DNA from: Trichoplusia ni
Lineage: Eukaryota > Arthropoda > Insecta > Lepidoptera > Noctuidae
DNA: 64,000 nucleotides
Direction: 5' to 3'
Assembly: GCF_003590095.1 (NCBI RefSeq)
Contig: NC_039491.1
Span: 7,750,001-7,814,000 of the forward strand
The position numbers and the translations under genes are program-made. Positions 13,320 through 25,655 of the stretch are shown here, one piece after another. Position 1 is the stretch's first letter; every line of letters starts with the position of its first letter. A model generated the notes under the pieces. The model did no database searches. It was not told the DNA's origin and saw nothing but the letters and a program-made list of their open reading frames with translations.

Positions 13320-13985
13320 GAGTCTGCATTCGTAGAACATTTTTCTAAAACATCATTCTTCAAAGAATATAGATAAAGTTGCATCCAAGAATCAGTGTAA
13401 TTAATTATTTTGAAAAAAGTCTTGTTCTCGGTTACATTACATTATTAGGGCACTATCGTATGAAATTAGTTGGTGGTAAAAATTATACATATTATAGCTG
13501 TACTTTTTAATTCTCTTGTTTTGCGTGTATGCGTACTAAATGAATATGTATAGGTAAATGAGACCTGAATTAATATATTAACATAAATTTACAAAGGCTG
13601 TATAAACCTTAGTCGAAAAAATATTTTTTTAACTGCAAATTTTCTAATTTACGGTACTACAATAAAACTTGTTAGTAATAATTTAGCAAATCTTTTTATT
13701 CACCGTAAGAAACATAGAAGCACTTATTTCCGAGCACCGAATATATACTCGGTACGTACGCCATTCCATTTTCCGGAGCGCGCGAACTGGGAATCAATGA
13801 GTGGTTTTTGATGTCAAATTGATTTCGCCGACTAGACTAACAATGTGGATATAGTTCCTATAAAATACTAACAGTGTTCTGCCTCAAAGACTTGCATTCG
13901 TTACAATAAAACTCTTTTCTACAAAGGTCCTTTTTAGACAGATATTTTTGCTAACTTTGCTGTTATTCTTACATCTTTGACAGTC

Positions 13986-14146
13986 GTTACAGTAGTCAGA
14001 AGCTTGACAAGTCAGGTAGCTGGTAGCTGGGTTGAGGAGGTCAGATAGTCAGTCGCTCCTTGTAAAACACTGGTACTTAGCTAAAACCGGTTGGACTGGT
14101 AGCCGACCTCAACATAGTTAGGAAAAGGCTAGGCCAATGATGATTT
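13986..14146 (+). repeat. Dispersed lepidopteran repeat
   Basis: The stretch runs from TGGGTTGAGGAGGTCAGATA through CAGTCGCTCCTTGTAAAACA and AGCCGACCTCAACATAGTT to GGAAAAGGCTAGG and an ATGATGAT tail. From memory this is a high-copy repeat in moth genomes, particularly noctuids. A GATGATG-like tail suggests retrotransposition, but the class is not settled. Shorter fragments with the same tail occur near 17660-17700. Confidence 0.6.
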
Positions 14147-16384
14147 TTGCCCTCACTTTCTCAGTTCAAGAAAATGTTACCAAGATATAAAATAATTGTT
14201 ACTTGTCATTGTACTATCAGAACAATAAAGAATATTTGAACAATAAAAATATAATATTTTATATCGAAATTGATCTGTTTAAAATTGTCCTTTACGTAAA
14301 AAATTCCTTCACCCTTTGACGGTTCCATATCAGAGCGTAATGAAAATTCTTTACCAACCGAACTTACTTGGAAATAATTTATCTACAGAATACAGAAATT
14401 CAAATAATTCTGTGGCGAAAAAAACTGTCATTAAACTCATTTGGAAGTAATTATAAGTCGGTGATGTGGCGAGACGATTAGACACGGCCATTTGATAGCT
14501 ATTACGTCTACTTTGAGGACTAAACTTGTGATAATTACGACAAGCTTCGCTTATCAGATATACAGATTTTAAGGAAGGATATGCTCGTGAACTGATTTCA
14601 ATTAAACTTAATGACGATTATATATACTTTTCATAATAATGATCTTCGCTTTCGCGTAGAATAAGCAATATTATGTATATAAAATCGTATTTTTCGAATC
14701 GTAGACCTCTTTGTTCGTCAGATTTTGATGGAAAATGTACTTACAACAGGATTCAATAAAACCACGCTTATTTCACCTGTAAACATGAGCTCATGAATTG
14801 CCTCGCTAAACTTCAACCCACGAAGATTCCTATAAATAGCATGAAGCTTATTTGGATCTTAACAAGAACTGCTATTGAATTTCTTTAAATATTGTGTTCT
14901 AAATATAAGTACATCGTCGGTTATTTCCTGGAAATAATACGGAGAAGGAGAAGAAATATTATGTTTTCACCTATCTGATCATAGTACGTTAGTCAGTCTA
15001 CAGTTTCCACACTTAAATATTTTACAAAGGAATTTACGAACAAATCACCACCGATTTGTTTGTCTAGTGATCGCAAACGAGAATGTACAGCGTTTTTATC
15101 GAGAAGTTCAGTTGCAGTTCGACGTTTAGAAGTTTACCGATAAACGGCAATATACCGTCCATTGGGAAATCGCATTATTTTTAGTGCAAAGTGCGTTTTA
15201 GCATCTCAATATCACCTCGAATATTTGAAAACTGACTGGTTGTTTTGCTTATCTGGCTTTGCATAGTCTTTGAAGCGTACCATTCATGCTCTGCACATTC
15301 TCTTTGACCGCTGAAGGATTATGGGGCCAATGCATTCGACACATATTGCGCATATCCACCATAGTGGATGAAAATCTCGGCGCTCTGATACTGAACGGGT
15401 TTTAAAGGACTCTTTTTGTTCAATCCCATTTAAAGTTGAGACGTATAAATAAATCGTTTAACTAATTTATTGCTCTGCATGCGTGAATCCCTTTTAGCTT
15501 TTGGAAAAACAATACTAATCCGAAATTCAGTGTTCGCCGTTTTCAATTCCATCGGAATACAATTAAGCACGAAATGCCGATGCTAGAAATGGAAACCTTT
15601 TGTTTATTGTTCTTATTGAAAATGGATTGATGAACTTTAACAGAATTGCAACAATTGAACTCTGTAGGTAGTGTAATTTATTTTCAGCGTGTGCATCGTA
15701 AATTTCGCTTTTAAGTATCTTTGAGAATATATTAAATAGCGAAAATGAAAATAATTCTACATTCACACGAATATTATAAATGCGAATTTATGTGAGTGTA
15801 TTTGTATACGTTTATGTCTGTTAACTGTTGACGCTTAAATACCTTGGATTACCACGTTTACCACTCTTATGGGACTGCGTTAGAGCCTTAGAGGCGAGTA
15901 ATGTTTTTGTTTTTGGAGGTACATATAACCAACGTCCAGGCTGGCCGTGAGCAATACCTAGTATTTACTAATTTCTAAATAAGTGTATCTAAAATGTAGG
16001 TACTAAAAGAAAAAATATATTTAAAGCATAAAAAAATAAAATTAACTTTGTTCTCATCTAATTTCATTTTAATGATCTTGTTTTTATAACATGTCCGATA
16101 TCAGTGTAATGAGAAGACTCTTTTTAAGGCTTTCGTTTTTAGCCCGGCTTATAATTTCGGTGAAATTCTTAGAATCTGATATCCAATTATGGGTATCCAG
16201 GAAATTAAAAGAGTTTTGAAGTAAAATTAAATCTAAATAGTGTTAGGAGGTATCTCGAGTAATAGAGTTTTTGATGTTATTAAAACGGATCGCAAGCAAT
16301 TAAATTAATTTAATTAAAACTTTACTTATTCTACCAATACCATCGTTTTGGACACAGGAAAAAGTTTTTAATAAGCAAATTAAT

Positions 16385-16530
16385 CTTTGTGTCGCGGGGG
16401 GTTTCACAAACATTCAAACCACATGCAGAAAGATACTCAGACAAATGCTTGTCCCACGCGAAGATAGAACTCGCGACACGTGCTCACCGGCTTTATCGAG
16501 GTGGCCCCAACCACTCGGCCATCCGAAATT
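16385..16530 (-). mobile_element. tRNA-derived SINE, family 1
   Basis: Read on the minus strand, the head carries a tRNA-like A box (TGGCCGAGTGGTTGG, 16507-16521) and a B-box-like GAGTTCTATCTT about 40 bases downstream. The body ends GTTTGTGAAACCCCCCGCG then ACACAAAG. Related copies lie at 36234-36365 and 42216-42292. The boxes would form an internal RNA polymerase III promoter. Confidence 0.65.
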
Positions 16531-17157
16531 GCTACATATTATTTAATACATTTTACTTACACATTGATTAAGTAGTAGCGAGTGAATTCTCAGATCTATC
16601 GAATCTCGCTGGTGCTCGGAGCCAGGCGTCTCACTGCTTGACCTATATTAAAATCGCTTTTGTTATTCCCCGGTGCACTGAACAAGGTAAGGAGCTCCGT
16701 AATCATATTCATGGGAAAGATTCTTTAATAAAATTTTATTGATGAGCATAAAAATTTTAGATCTACTTTTTAGTGGTCCGTACTGAAAGGGTACAATCGG
16801 AATGCTATTATTAACGGTTTGTCGGTCTGTCACCAGGCTCTATCTTATGAATCGTGATCGTCAGTGGTTATTTTGTCGGTTAATAAGATCAGATGAATGA
16901 CGAATTTTTGTTTCTCTTAAGCGTTTGATGATGATGTTATTTGTACGTAAGTGTCACAACTCCGACACGCACTTGATGAGCTATACTTAGTTAACTTACG
17001 ATTAGGGTCTAGTAAAAGATGTACGAGTATGTTTGACTGCTTTACCATTTTTTTTTGTCTTTTAGGTAAACATATAACATAATTAACTTTCATTTCACAG
17101 CGTTATCAAAGGCAGGTATTGGGAAGGCCACATCTAGTTTACTTTTGTATTGAATAT

Positions 17158-17246
17158 TTATAAATAAATGCGGACAACATCACATACATTGTTCTGAACC
17201 CAAAGTAAGTTGCTAAAGCACTTGTGTTATGGAATTCAGATATTAT
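17158..17246 (-). repeat. 5'-truncated SINE, family 2
   Basis: About 85 bases are nearly identical to the distal half of the SINE at 59847-60076 (AAATGCGGACAACATCACAT, then TTGTTCTGAACCCAAAGTAA). The tRNA-like head is absent, as expected of a 5'-truncated retroposed copy. Confidence 0.65.
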
Positions 17247-19729
17247 ATATATAATATTGAAAGAGAATTAGAATTACAGTTCATGAAACCAGATGTTATA
17301 CATGATATTAGTAATAGAATTAGGATTACATAGCTATTACTATGATTTAATCATTACATTCTGCTAGTTGAGCGCGTGCGGATGGTGAATACCTCATTTA
17401 TACACGTCGGTTCTCAATCGATTATATATGCACGGACCGTAGTGCACATTCTAGTAGCGTTGAATGCAAACCTCCTTAATGCGATACTATTAGGATTGGA
17501 GATCATGTCTACTTGTTTTGTGTTATAGTCTGGCTGTGTCGAAAGGAAAGAATAGTGAAGGATTTAAGGAAATTATACTTGAGTAGGCTTGTGTCTCAAA
17601 CGAATGGAATGTCGATTTTCTGTTGTCTAACTAAGGTCAAAATTATAAAAGCAACACTCTTGGGAAATGGCTAGGATGATGAAAGCGATGATGATGTAGG
17701 CCGTTTTTCAGTCACTTTTAAAACGTCACGTAATGACTTCAGTTGCGGGTTTGCAAAATGTTATTTCTTTAAAGAAGATTCGGGTAGAAACTTTACAAGT
17801 TTCTCTTTTGAAAAGAAGTTTGAATTTATTATTACTGATTTATGCAATAGGACAACATAACTGTACATGGGTAATGTTTTTAACAAACAACAACCTTATT
17901 TCCAAAACTGATATGCTTCTGTATTTGATTGATTTCGATTGTGATAAGATTTGGGCGGTCGTTTCGATCCTGAAATGGTACTATAGAATCAAACCATGAT
18001 CGAGTGGCGATTGAGTGTTATCAACATCGTAAGCTGTCGATCGACCATAGTTCAAACTTGAACCACTGCACGAATTAGCGCTTGTGTCGGGTTTAAGAGT
18101 ACTAGCTCGCTCTCGATTCGGTTGAAACAGACTCCGGCTAGATTAATTCTGATTGAAATTTCTATTAAATTAGTTATTTTTAAACTGAGGGATTATTTCG
18201 CGGGCCATAGAAGAAAAAATACCATAAAGGTAGACGTCTTAAGATCGGTATTAACTTGCTATGAGATCTTGAGGGTTTCCGAAAAAAAAAAATAAGTACT
18301 ACCAACCAACAATTCATAAAATTTAATATAGAAGTTTATTGTTTAGCTTGTTTGACAGTTTCACTAGAAAAATGTTTGGTTAGCATTTATGTTAGCGAGA
18401 TTTATATACCTACAAAATTATTACGTTTATCAATTGAAACATTGTAGGAGAATGGCGTGATTTTCTTTTCTTTTTCTGTCGGTTTTCGCAGCCGCCGTCG
18501 TTTCGCTTGGGTTGTTATATGATGTATGAAACAGCAGTCAATAAGTCTCATAATTTTTCTTCCGTAGTTATGCACGTAGCTATAATAAAATGTTGTAACA
18601 ATTGTCTTCACTTAGATTTTGGAAGCGGGTTTTGTTTTATACATTGCTGATATTATATGAATTTCTTATCAGTAAAGTTTGTATTCTCAAACGATGTTGA
18701 GAAAAGTTCACGGAGTAACTTATTTGTTGATAAGAGTTACACATGTACATTATAATCTACATGTATGTAGTAAGAACATAAAGTTTAAGATTAATTCATA
18801 AGATACATTTAGTGAAAAAAGGGACAGAAAATAAATTTTCTATTTTTGAGGATGTTTTTATAATAGGTTACTAAATACTAAATCCTAAAAATAACAGCTA
18901 ATTTAAACATGTCAAAACGTATTTTGGCCGGTGGGCCTAATTTCACCGCACCCAGCGAATATTATAGATATTTGCCAAACTGTATTAATTTATTGATTAG
19001 ATGTGGTCTGTTCGATTTTGACGATAACCACAACCCAGTTTTAAATAAAACATGTTACAAATTGGTAGTGCAATGTATGTTTCGATAGTTTATTCGTTTT
19101 AATAGTATTATAATTTGGAATAGTACTGATGGAGATAGTAAGTTGGTTTTTTAACGTAGATACTGAATACACTGCACTTAACGCTTGCCTCTACCAAACT
19201 TTAGTTACAAACTTAACTTTTTTTTTCAGTCAGCCAGAAAAGAGTTTGAATATCTCAAAACCGAATAGCAGTAGTTATCCATTATTGTAATGTGTCAATA
19301 TAAGTATGAAAAGCATTAAATGGTAGTACGTTAATGCATTACGACCGCAGACGGCGAGTGTGGCCGGCAGCCCGCGGTTGTCACTTTCCACTGCGGAATC
19401 ACGGGAAATCTGTTATTTAAATCTATTTACTGTACACCAGTGTACACCATTATTCAGGGATCCCTTGTGTCATATAGAATTTAAGATTAGATGAGATCTG
19501 TATCAGAGTATTGTATGAGTTTGATGTAACTCTCGTAAATTAATGATTAAAGGGATCACAGTTCAAGAAAAATGTAAAACTCAATAGTCAGTTTTTTTTC
19601 TTAGGTAATATTGATGATAGCTACAATAATGTAAAGATAAAATAAAAATTGCCTTGATGCACACAAAGTACTGAATTTACGATTAGTTTAGGTAATCACG
19701 GGAAACCCACTCTGCGCGTTGTTGATGTG

Positions 19730-19815
19730 TGTTTGTCCTGAATCTGGGTTTTTTGTGCATGTGATTAGAATAAAGTGAGACTCCCTGCGATGCAAGGATT
19801 AAATTGCTTAGTGAC
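19730..19815 (+). repeat. Diverged SINE family 1 tail
   Basis: The stretch resembles the distal part of family 1: a GTGCATGTGATT block, then a degenerate version of the GCGACACAAGGATTA-like end. It is strongly diverged, with no head or boxes. Confidence 0.35.
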
Positions 19816-22800
19816 AGAGTTGTTTCATTTAAAATTGTACTCACAAAAAGTATTCAATTCAGAAATGCACTAAATTAAGCTTCGATCAGCCGTGATCTGC
19901 CGTTTACTTGCTTTTCAAATAACGCCAGTATTTAACTAATTTAAACACTAAAAGCAATTACAATGGTTGGGAATTATTACTACTGAGTTTTTTATACTAA
20001 GCCGCGTGTGAACCCGTATCTGCAATTCAATTGTTTTATAAATTATTCAAGCAAATTGCTGACTTTAGTTTTATATGTAAAACAAAACGAATAGTGTGGA
20101 CTGCATTTGTTTTTCTCTCATGAGTTATGTATGGCCCTGATGTTTGCGGTTTTGAAGCTATGAGCAAATCTTATTGAAACGGGTTCAGTGGTTTAGTCAG
20201 GAAAGATTGAGAAAACAGAGACATCGAATTTTGAAAATGTTTTGTACTTTCTTAATTTGCTTGTTGACCTATTGGATATTTCAAATATATGGATTAAGTG
20301 GAAATCTACAAGCAGAAAAGGTTTTACTGGCATTCAATGATAAAATCAAAATCATTTCTTTCAATAGAAATATTTTACGTTACAAAAAAGATTAATCATT
20401 TTAATGCCTTATTTCGGGTGAATACAAAATGAATACATTTAGAAGATGAAAACGTGCTATATACCTATATTTTTTCAATAAAATTGTTTTATTAATATTA
20501 TTTAAACCTGCTGTGCGTTTCTTAACACAATAGTGAAAAGTCTGATTATGATGAAGAATATTTTTTTTGCAAAAGTATAGACAGTGTTATGAGTATATGA
20601 TCAAAAAACTATTCATTATTTATGATTCACCACCTGAAGAAATCAACTCTCTAATTTGATTGTTGTTTTCGTAGACATGTGAAAACAAGCAGTAGAAAAC
20701 GCGGTTCATGTGAAAATATTTTGCAGTCGCGCCAACTTTTGCTGGGACACACAGACAAACTTTAGACTTGTTGTTGGTGCACTGCTTGTGATAAGTTGTC
20801 CTCTTATTGTCATTGAACCGAATGATAAATATTTTACAAACATTTTCGACATAATATCAAATTGAAATTTATAGTGAAGTAGCTACACTGCCTGTGTTGA
20901 TGTCTTGTTTAATAAGAGAGGCATTTATTTATACTTATATTATGACAAATAGACAGTTTACGTACAAGAATGTTGTAGAGAAAATATAATCTGAATAAGC
21001 AGAAAAAAAAGCACTCCAATTATCCGTTAACGAGTAAGACTATTCATTAGCTTCGCAAATAAACCCTAGAACTCTCAGATCTTCAACAAATTCCTTGAAA
21101 TGTAAATTGAATCAGCATAATATTCAAATTACAACTAAATCAATGAGGCAAGCACGAGTGAACAGACAACTTTACGAGCGTTCTATGCATCGATATTAGA
21201 ATTCATTATACCTACAGTGTCTTAGACGGGCGACTGGGAATAAGTGCCGAATTCTAGGACAAAGCGTTCTCATGAGATTGTTCTACCCACTGGTACCTAC
21301 CAACGGCCCCATTTGAACAAAGAAGGTTTTAACCCAAGTTTCGACGTTCTCTCAACTGACGTTAGTACTGTGTACGATATTCATGTAGTATCTAACTTTC
21401 AAATAATACTAATAAATATTCACAAGTTGATCTTGGGCTTAGTAGAAATTATTACGTTTCCTATCAAAACTTTTTGATCGTAAGAAAATTTTGAGTTTCG
21501 AATTGATTGGACCAATGATAAATGTCCTATCATCCGATATAATACACAAAACACGTACAAAAAAACAACAAATATCCTAAACATTACATGATAAACCGCG
21601 ACAACAGTTACAAAATAAATGCCAAGGACAAAAACCCAAATAAAGAACGACAGTTCCGGGCCCTATCGTCCCCCACAGACGGATGGGATGCTTATTTGAG
21701 GCAAGCTACAATTTCGCGGTGACGTTTCTACCAGCGACAAATCTAAAAAAAGAAACGGCAGTCAATCATAGGCGAAAATAAGATAGACGGGTTGTCACGC
21801 GATCTTCGTTCATTGGTTTTGTGAATAAGGCGACTTCTTACGTTTTGATTATAAATTCATTCTGTTAAATGTTTCTTACATACCTACATGAACTTGTCCA
21901 GTGCAACACAGGTATTTGTGTTGTGAAGTGACGTCACAAAAAATCTAATTATTCTCCTCAGGTACAACCCTACCCACTTCAAAGCCGTATTCAAATGCAG
22001 ACAGGAATCTAATGATCGAATGCGAACGTAGAACTTACTTAAAAAAGTTGCTAAGCCTGTAGACTAACGGTACTCCGGCAAAGGCATCGACTATAAGGCG
22101 CTTTCAAAACTTTAATCGGGCAGAAGGAAAAGTTTGGCAATGATGGGAACTAAACGGCGAGGAAGTAACCCTAGCATGTGGCTTAAATGCCGGGAAATGT
22201 GTACGCCTTGGCAAACAACGGTTATTTTTTCGAGTAAATTATACCAATTTGTGTGTATAGGTATATGCACGCTTTTTAATTTTATACAGATTATTCAATT
22301 TTATTTCCGTTCGTAAACAAGAATATCAAAGTAACTATTTTGATGTAATGGTTCTTATTGATTCCAAAGGTAAACATAGACAAAATTTGGCACATGAAAA
22401 CGTTGATAATTTTGTTACACTTTAAAATGCGGAATCAGTATATCTGCAAGTGCACGTTGGGAACGACGTTGGAAATTTTCCTAAACTGGAATATTTAAAT
22501 TGTTCAGTGATTTAACGAAAACTTTTCACGGTTTGGAAAACTGTGAACGTGGAATTTTAAATTATTCTTTTTGTAGCCATGCATGAACATGAACATTTGG
22601 GCCCAGGAATTACTGGCTATTTATGTTAGCTAGTTTCTCGTTGTTTTGGGTTTAACGTGTAAATAGCTTCGCTTTAACATTGTTTGCGTCGTTATCCCAA
22701 TGTTACAAAGGCATTTTTACTTGTAGCCCTTTTAGAACATTACATTAAACTTCATAATACTTTGTAAAAAATTATTGGAACTAAATATTTGATTTACCTC

Positions 22801-23224
22801 TCACTTGAATTCGAGTAAATGGACTCTTTGAACCATTTGTTAAATTATACAATAACGTCGTAAATATTTGTATTCAACAAAAATATTATTTGTAATATTA
22901 CTCGTAATTTAAGTTGAAACATAAGCTGAAGAGTTTTTTGTATGCATTCGAAAAGCTTATGTCATTTCATAATTTCTTGAGAAGTCAGTTTTAAAGCCAT
23001 CTTACCTTAGAATTGACAAAGTAAGTTAACTACACTACTTTGGTGCATATTTCAGGCTTTAAGAGGAAGCGAGCGGATGCTTTTACCTGAGCCTCTGTAC
23101 GCTCGAGAAAACGGAATTAGTAACTTCGTACAAGCCTAACGTAAAGCGTAGCCTAAAGTCGCCTCCTTAATAGACAACTTCTTTCAATAAAAACCTATGT
23201 TCTCAAAGATGTTAAGTGTATCGT

Positions 23225-23280
23225 ATTGCACGAAAGTGCAATGTAAATGTATATTCATATATGAAAACATATGAATATAT
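23225..23280. repeat. Two adjacent hairpins
   Basis: ATTGCAC / GTGCAAT (23225-23231 and 23236-23242) forms a perfect 7-bp stem. Immediately after it, ATATTCATAT (23251-23260) pairs with 23269-23278. No coding or known element is associated. Confidence 0.5.
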
Positions 23281-25040
23281 ATTTTTAACTAGCTGCGTTC
23301 TGCGGCGTTTTGTAATCTGGAATCTGGTAAAGTGGCCATGGTAATCTGGAATGCGAAGATTAAAAAAGTAAAACTTTCGTGTTTATAATTACAGTTAAAA
23401 AATAATACTTATTTTAGTTTAACTTAATCAGTTTTTAAAACTAATAGTAACTCGCTATTGTTTTAGAACAAAATTATAGCGAATTTCGAAAACACATTTT
23501 TCCTTTACATCCATTAAAGCTGACATTTTCCACATCATGCTGTGAGGAGAATTGCCAGTATGTCACTCTGACTGTCCATCTAACAGTATCGGTCCTATAT
23601 ATTTGGGGGTTTGATTACATTAACGAGATTGATCATCACTCAGTTGCATTTCCGTTACTCAGAGTATCTCATTAGGCGTATCATGGGGTTTATGTAAAAT
23701 GACATTAGTGCTGGCAGTCAACTATTAGTAATATGTCTATATAGGTAGAGTGTATGGTACGGTATGGTGATGCAGTAAAGTTCGTAATAAAAAGCTGTAG
23801 AAATTTACTCGAAAACGTGTAGATTGTATGTAAGTCATTCCCTCTTTATATATTTTCGTGTTTTCCTTCTGTGTGTAAAAAACTTCGTCTATTCGTCCTG
23901 ACCAATATTATAAAGGTTAAGGCGAGTTTGTGAAAAATGTAAGCGAATCCGAGGGTCAAAGTTGTAGTGTGTTAATGCGTGTTAAAACAGTTACAATATC
24001 TCAATCAATTCTTTCTTAGTTGCATGGGTAACTTTTATTATAATTTGTATAGCGCAGGGCCAATATTAGGGCCTTTTTAAATATATTTTTTAAATCAATA
24101 CCTAAAACAGGAATTTAAATGTGATTCACGGCCAAGAATACATTGTGGATATTTAATTTAGTTCTTGCTGTAATTTCATGATTGCGCAATACAAGTAAAA
24201 TCCACTCTTGAGGTTGTGAGGTTGAAGCCGGCCCGCATCACACAGCTTAAAGCCGCTTAAAGTACACCAGCGTCAGATTGTGACGGCGTGCCTGACTGCA
24301 AAGTATCTCAAAGGCTTGTGGACACAGCTTATACGGTTATGAGAATTAACGCCCAAATATCGACACTCATTTCTGCTTGCACACAAATAAACGATCGATC
24401 AATTTATTTGGCATAATTTATACGTTAGCAAATGTAGTATTCATAGGAAAGTCAAGTAAACGTAGCTTTCATAGCATTCGTAGTAAACTGACATGCGTAG
24501 CAGCATAACATTCACGTAGCAAACGTAGCAAAAGAGACATTAATTTCATCATAAATACTTTGGCGGGTTTCTATTTCTTTCAGACATATCAATTTCAATA
24601 GAAAATCAAACATAGTTAAATAAAAATCTTTACCTAACCTTGAAGTATGTCAAATGTGTAACTAGTTAGTACAGTTGTCAGTAGTAATTGTAGATTAGTT
24701 TATGTTATAGAGTTTATGTTCTGTAGAAATTTAATTGTGAAAGATAATAGAAAATTTTAGTAGAATCTTTTTTTTGTGTTTTCTGTCTCGCTCTTGCTCA
24801 AACATTTTCTTATTCTTTTTAGTTTTTCCATCTCGCTCTGTCTAGCCTTAGTTCATCTACAGCTCTTTAATTTTACTTCGTGGCTTTAAATATTTGCTGT
24901 TGTGAATGGTTTGGCCACCCATAGAAGCCGCAAACTTTGAAGAGCGCCTGTTCATGACGTTAGCGTCTTAATCGCTTCAGAATAGTTTCAAGAGTTGGCA
25001 GAACCTTTCGCTAAAATAACCTATAACTAAGAAATATATA

Positions 25041-25448
25041 TGACGGCGCGCGGATTAGTTGAGAATACTTTGTTTATTTAGACGATTTTAATTGATTGTG
25101 GAAATGTGTATTAAGATAGTCCATAATTATTATTATAATGAGTAAGTGGTAAATTATAAAAGGGAGCGGGTTACCCCGAATAGAGTAGTAGGTGGCGCTA
25201 GGTGCGACGACGTTCGTTTTGCTTGTCAAGACAGTTGTCATAAAAATAGCGAGCACGTACTAACCTATTGGCTCCAAATAATATTCCATCTCAACCGTCC
25301 TATTGTATTCTACTCCATAATGTTATAAGTTCACATTATACAATCTACAAGATAACATTGACGCTTTTATTTCGAACATCCCGTCGCTCATACGCCCAAG
25401 ATGGAGGCCAACCTAGACTGTTCGGAAAATGTTCCTGACGCTCCCACA
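25041..25448 (+). repeat. 5' LTR (408 bp)
   Basis: This direct repeat begins TGACGGCGCGCGG and ends GACGCTCCCACA. It matches 34196-34603 throughout when compared by eye. It holds a TATA box and no real gene. The short frames in it, duplicated in the other LTR, are chance. Confidence 0.92.
25155..25162 (+). promoter_or_regulatory. TATA box in the 5' LTR
   Basis: TATAAAAG lies 114 bases into the LTR and is followed by a GC-richer stretch. This fits a polymerase II promoter that would start transcription at the U3/R boundary. The same box sits at 34310-34317 in the other LTR. Confidence 0.55.
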
Positions 25449-25462
25449 TCAGAAGTGGGATT
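25449..25462 (+). other. Possible primer-binding site (tRNA-Leu-like)
   Basis: TCAGAAGTGGGATT follows the 5' LTR directly. From memory it is complementary to the T-arm/acceptor end of a tRNA-Leu, but it is offset inward because it does not start with the TGG that pairs with the terminal CCA. The annotation is tentative. Confidence 0.4.
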
Positions 25463-25533
25463 ACCAGCGACGGATCGTAAAAGATAAATACAGGTCAGCA
25501 TGAAAATATGTCCTCAGAAAATTATTGCGATTG

Positions 25534-25549
25534 TTGGAAATATCTTTTT
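25534..25549. repeat. Target-site duplication of the nested LINE, left copy
   Basis: TTGGAAATATCTTTTT is repeated exactly at 31010-31025. It adjoins the poly-T run that is the LINE's poly-A tail on the minus strand. The exact right edge blurs into the poly-T. Confidence 0.8.
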
Positions 25550-25655
25550 TTTTTTTTTTTTTTTATTCTTTATTTTTTTTTTTTGGACTTTTATACTACA
25601 TGTATATGTCAGTCCGGTTAATCTTATTCGCTAATTACTTACTAAGTAGCTTAAC

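Larger units (their letters stand above)
4220..25040. other. Gene-poor, AT-rich interval
   Basis: Beyond the repeats and the one candidate small ORF listed separately, I see no recognisable protein, tRNA or rRNA gene on either strand across about 21 kb. Open frames are short, mostly 60-90 codons (the longest is 159), and lack family motifs. The stretch could be intergenic, or it could include a long intron of a gene whose exons lie outside the window. Sequence alone does not decide this. Confidence 0.6.

Noticed and set aside
15100..15160. Arthropod-type initiator-like sequence (TTCAGTTG) suggesting a promoter
   Set aside because: No TATA box, no DPE match at +28 to +32 and no coding exon nearby. 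The motif is short enough to be chance.
25074..25328. 60-codon frames on both strands, repeated at 34229-34483
   Set aside because: They lie in the LTRs and are duplicated only because the LTRs are. No family resemblance.
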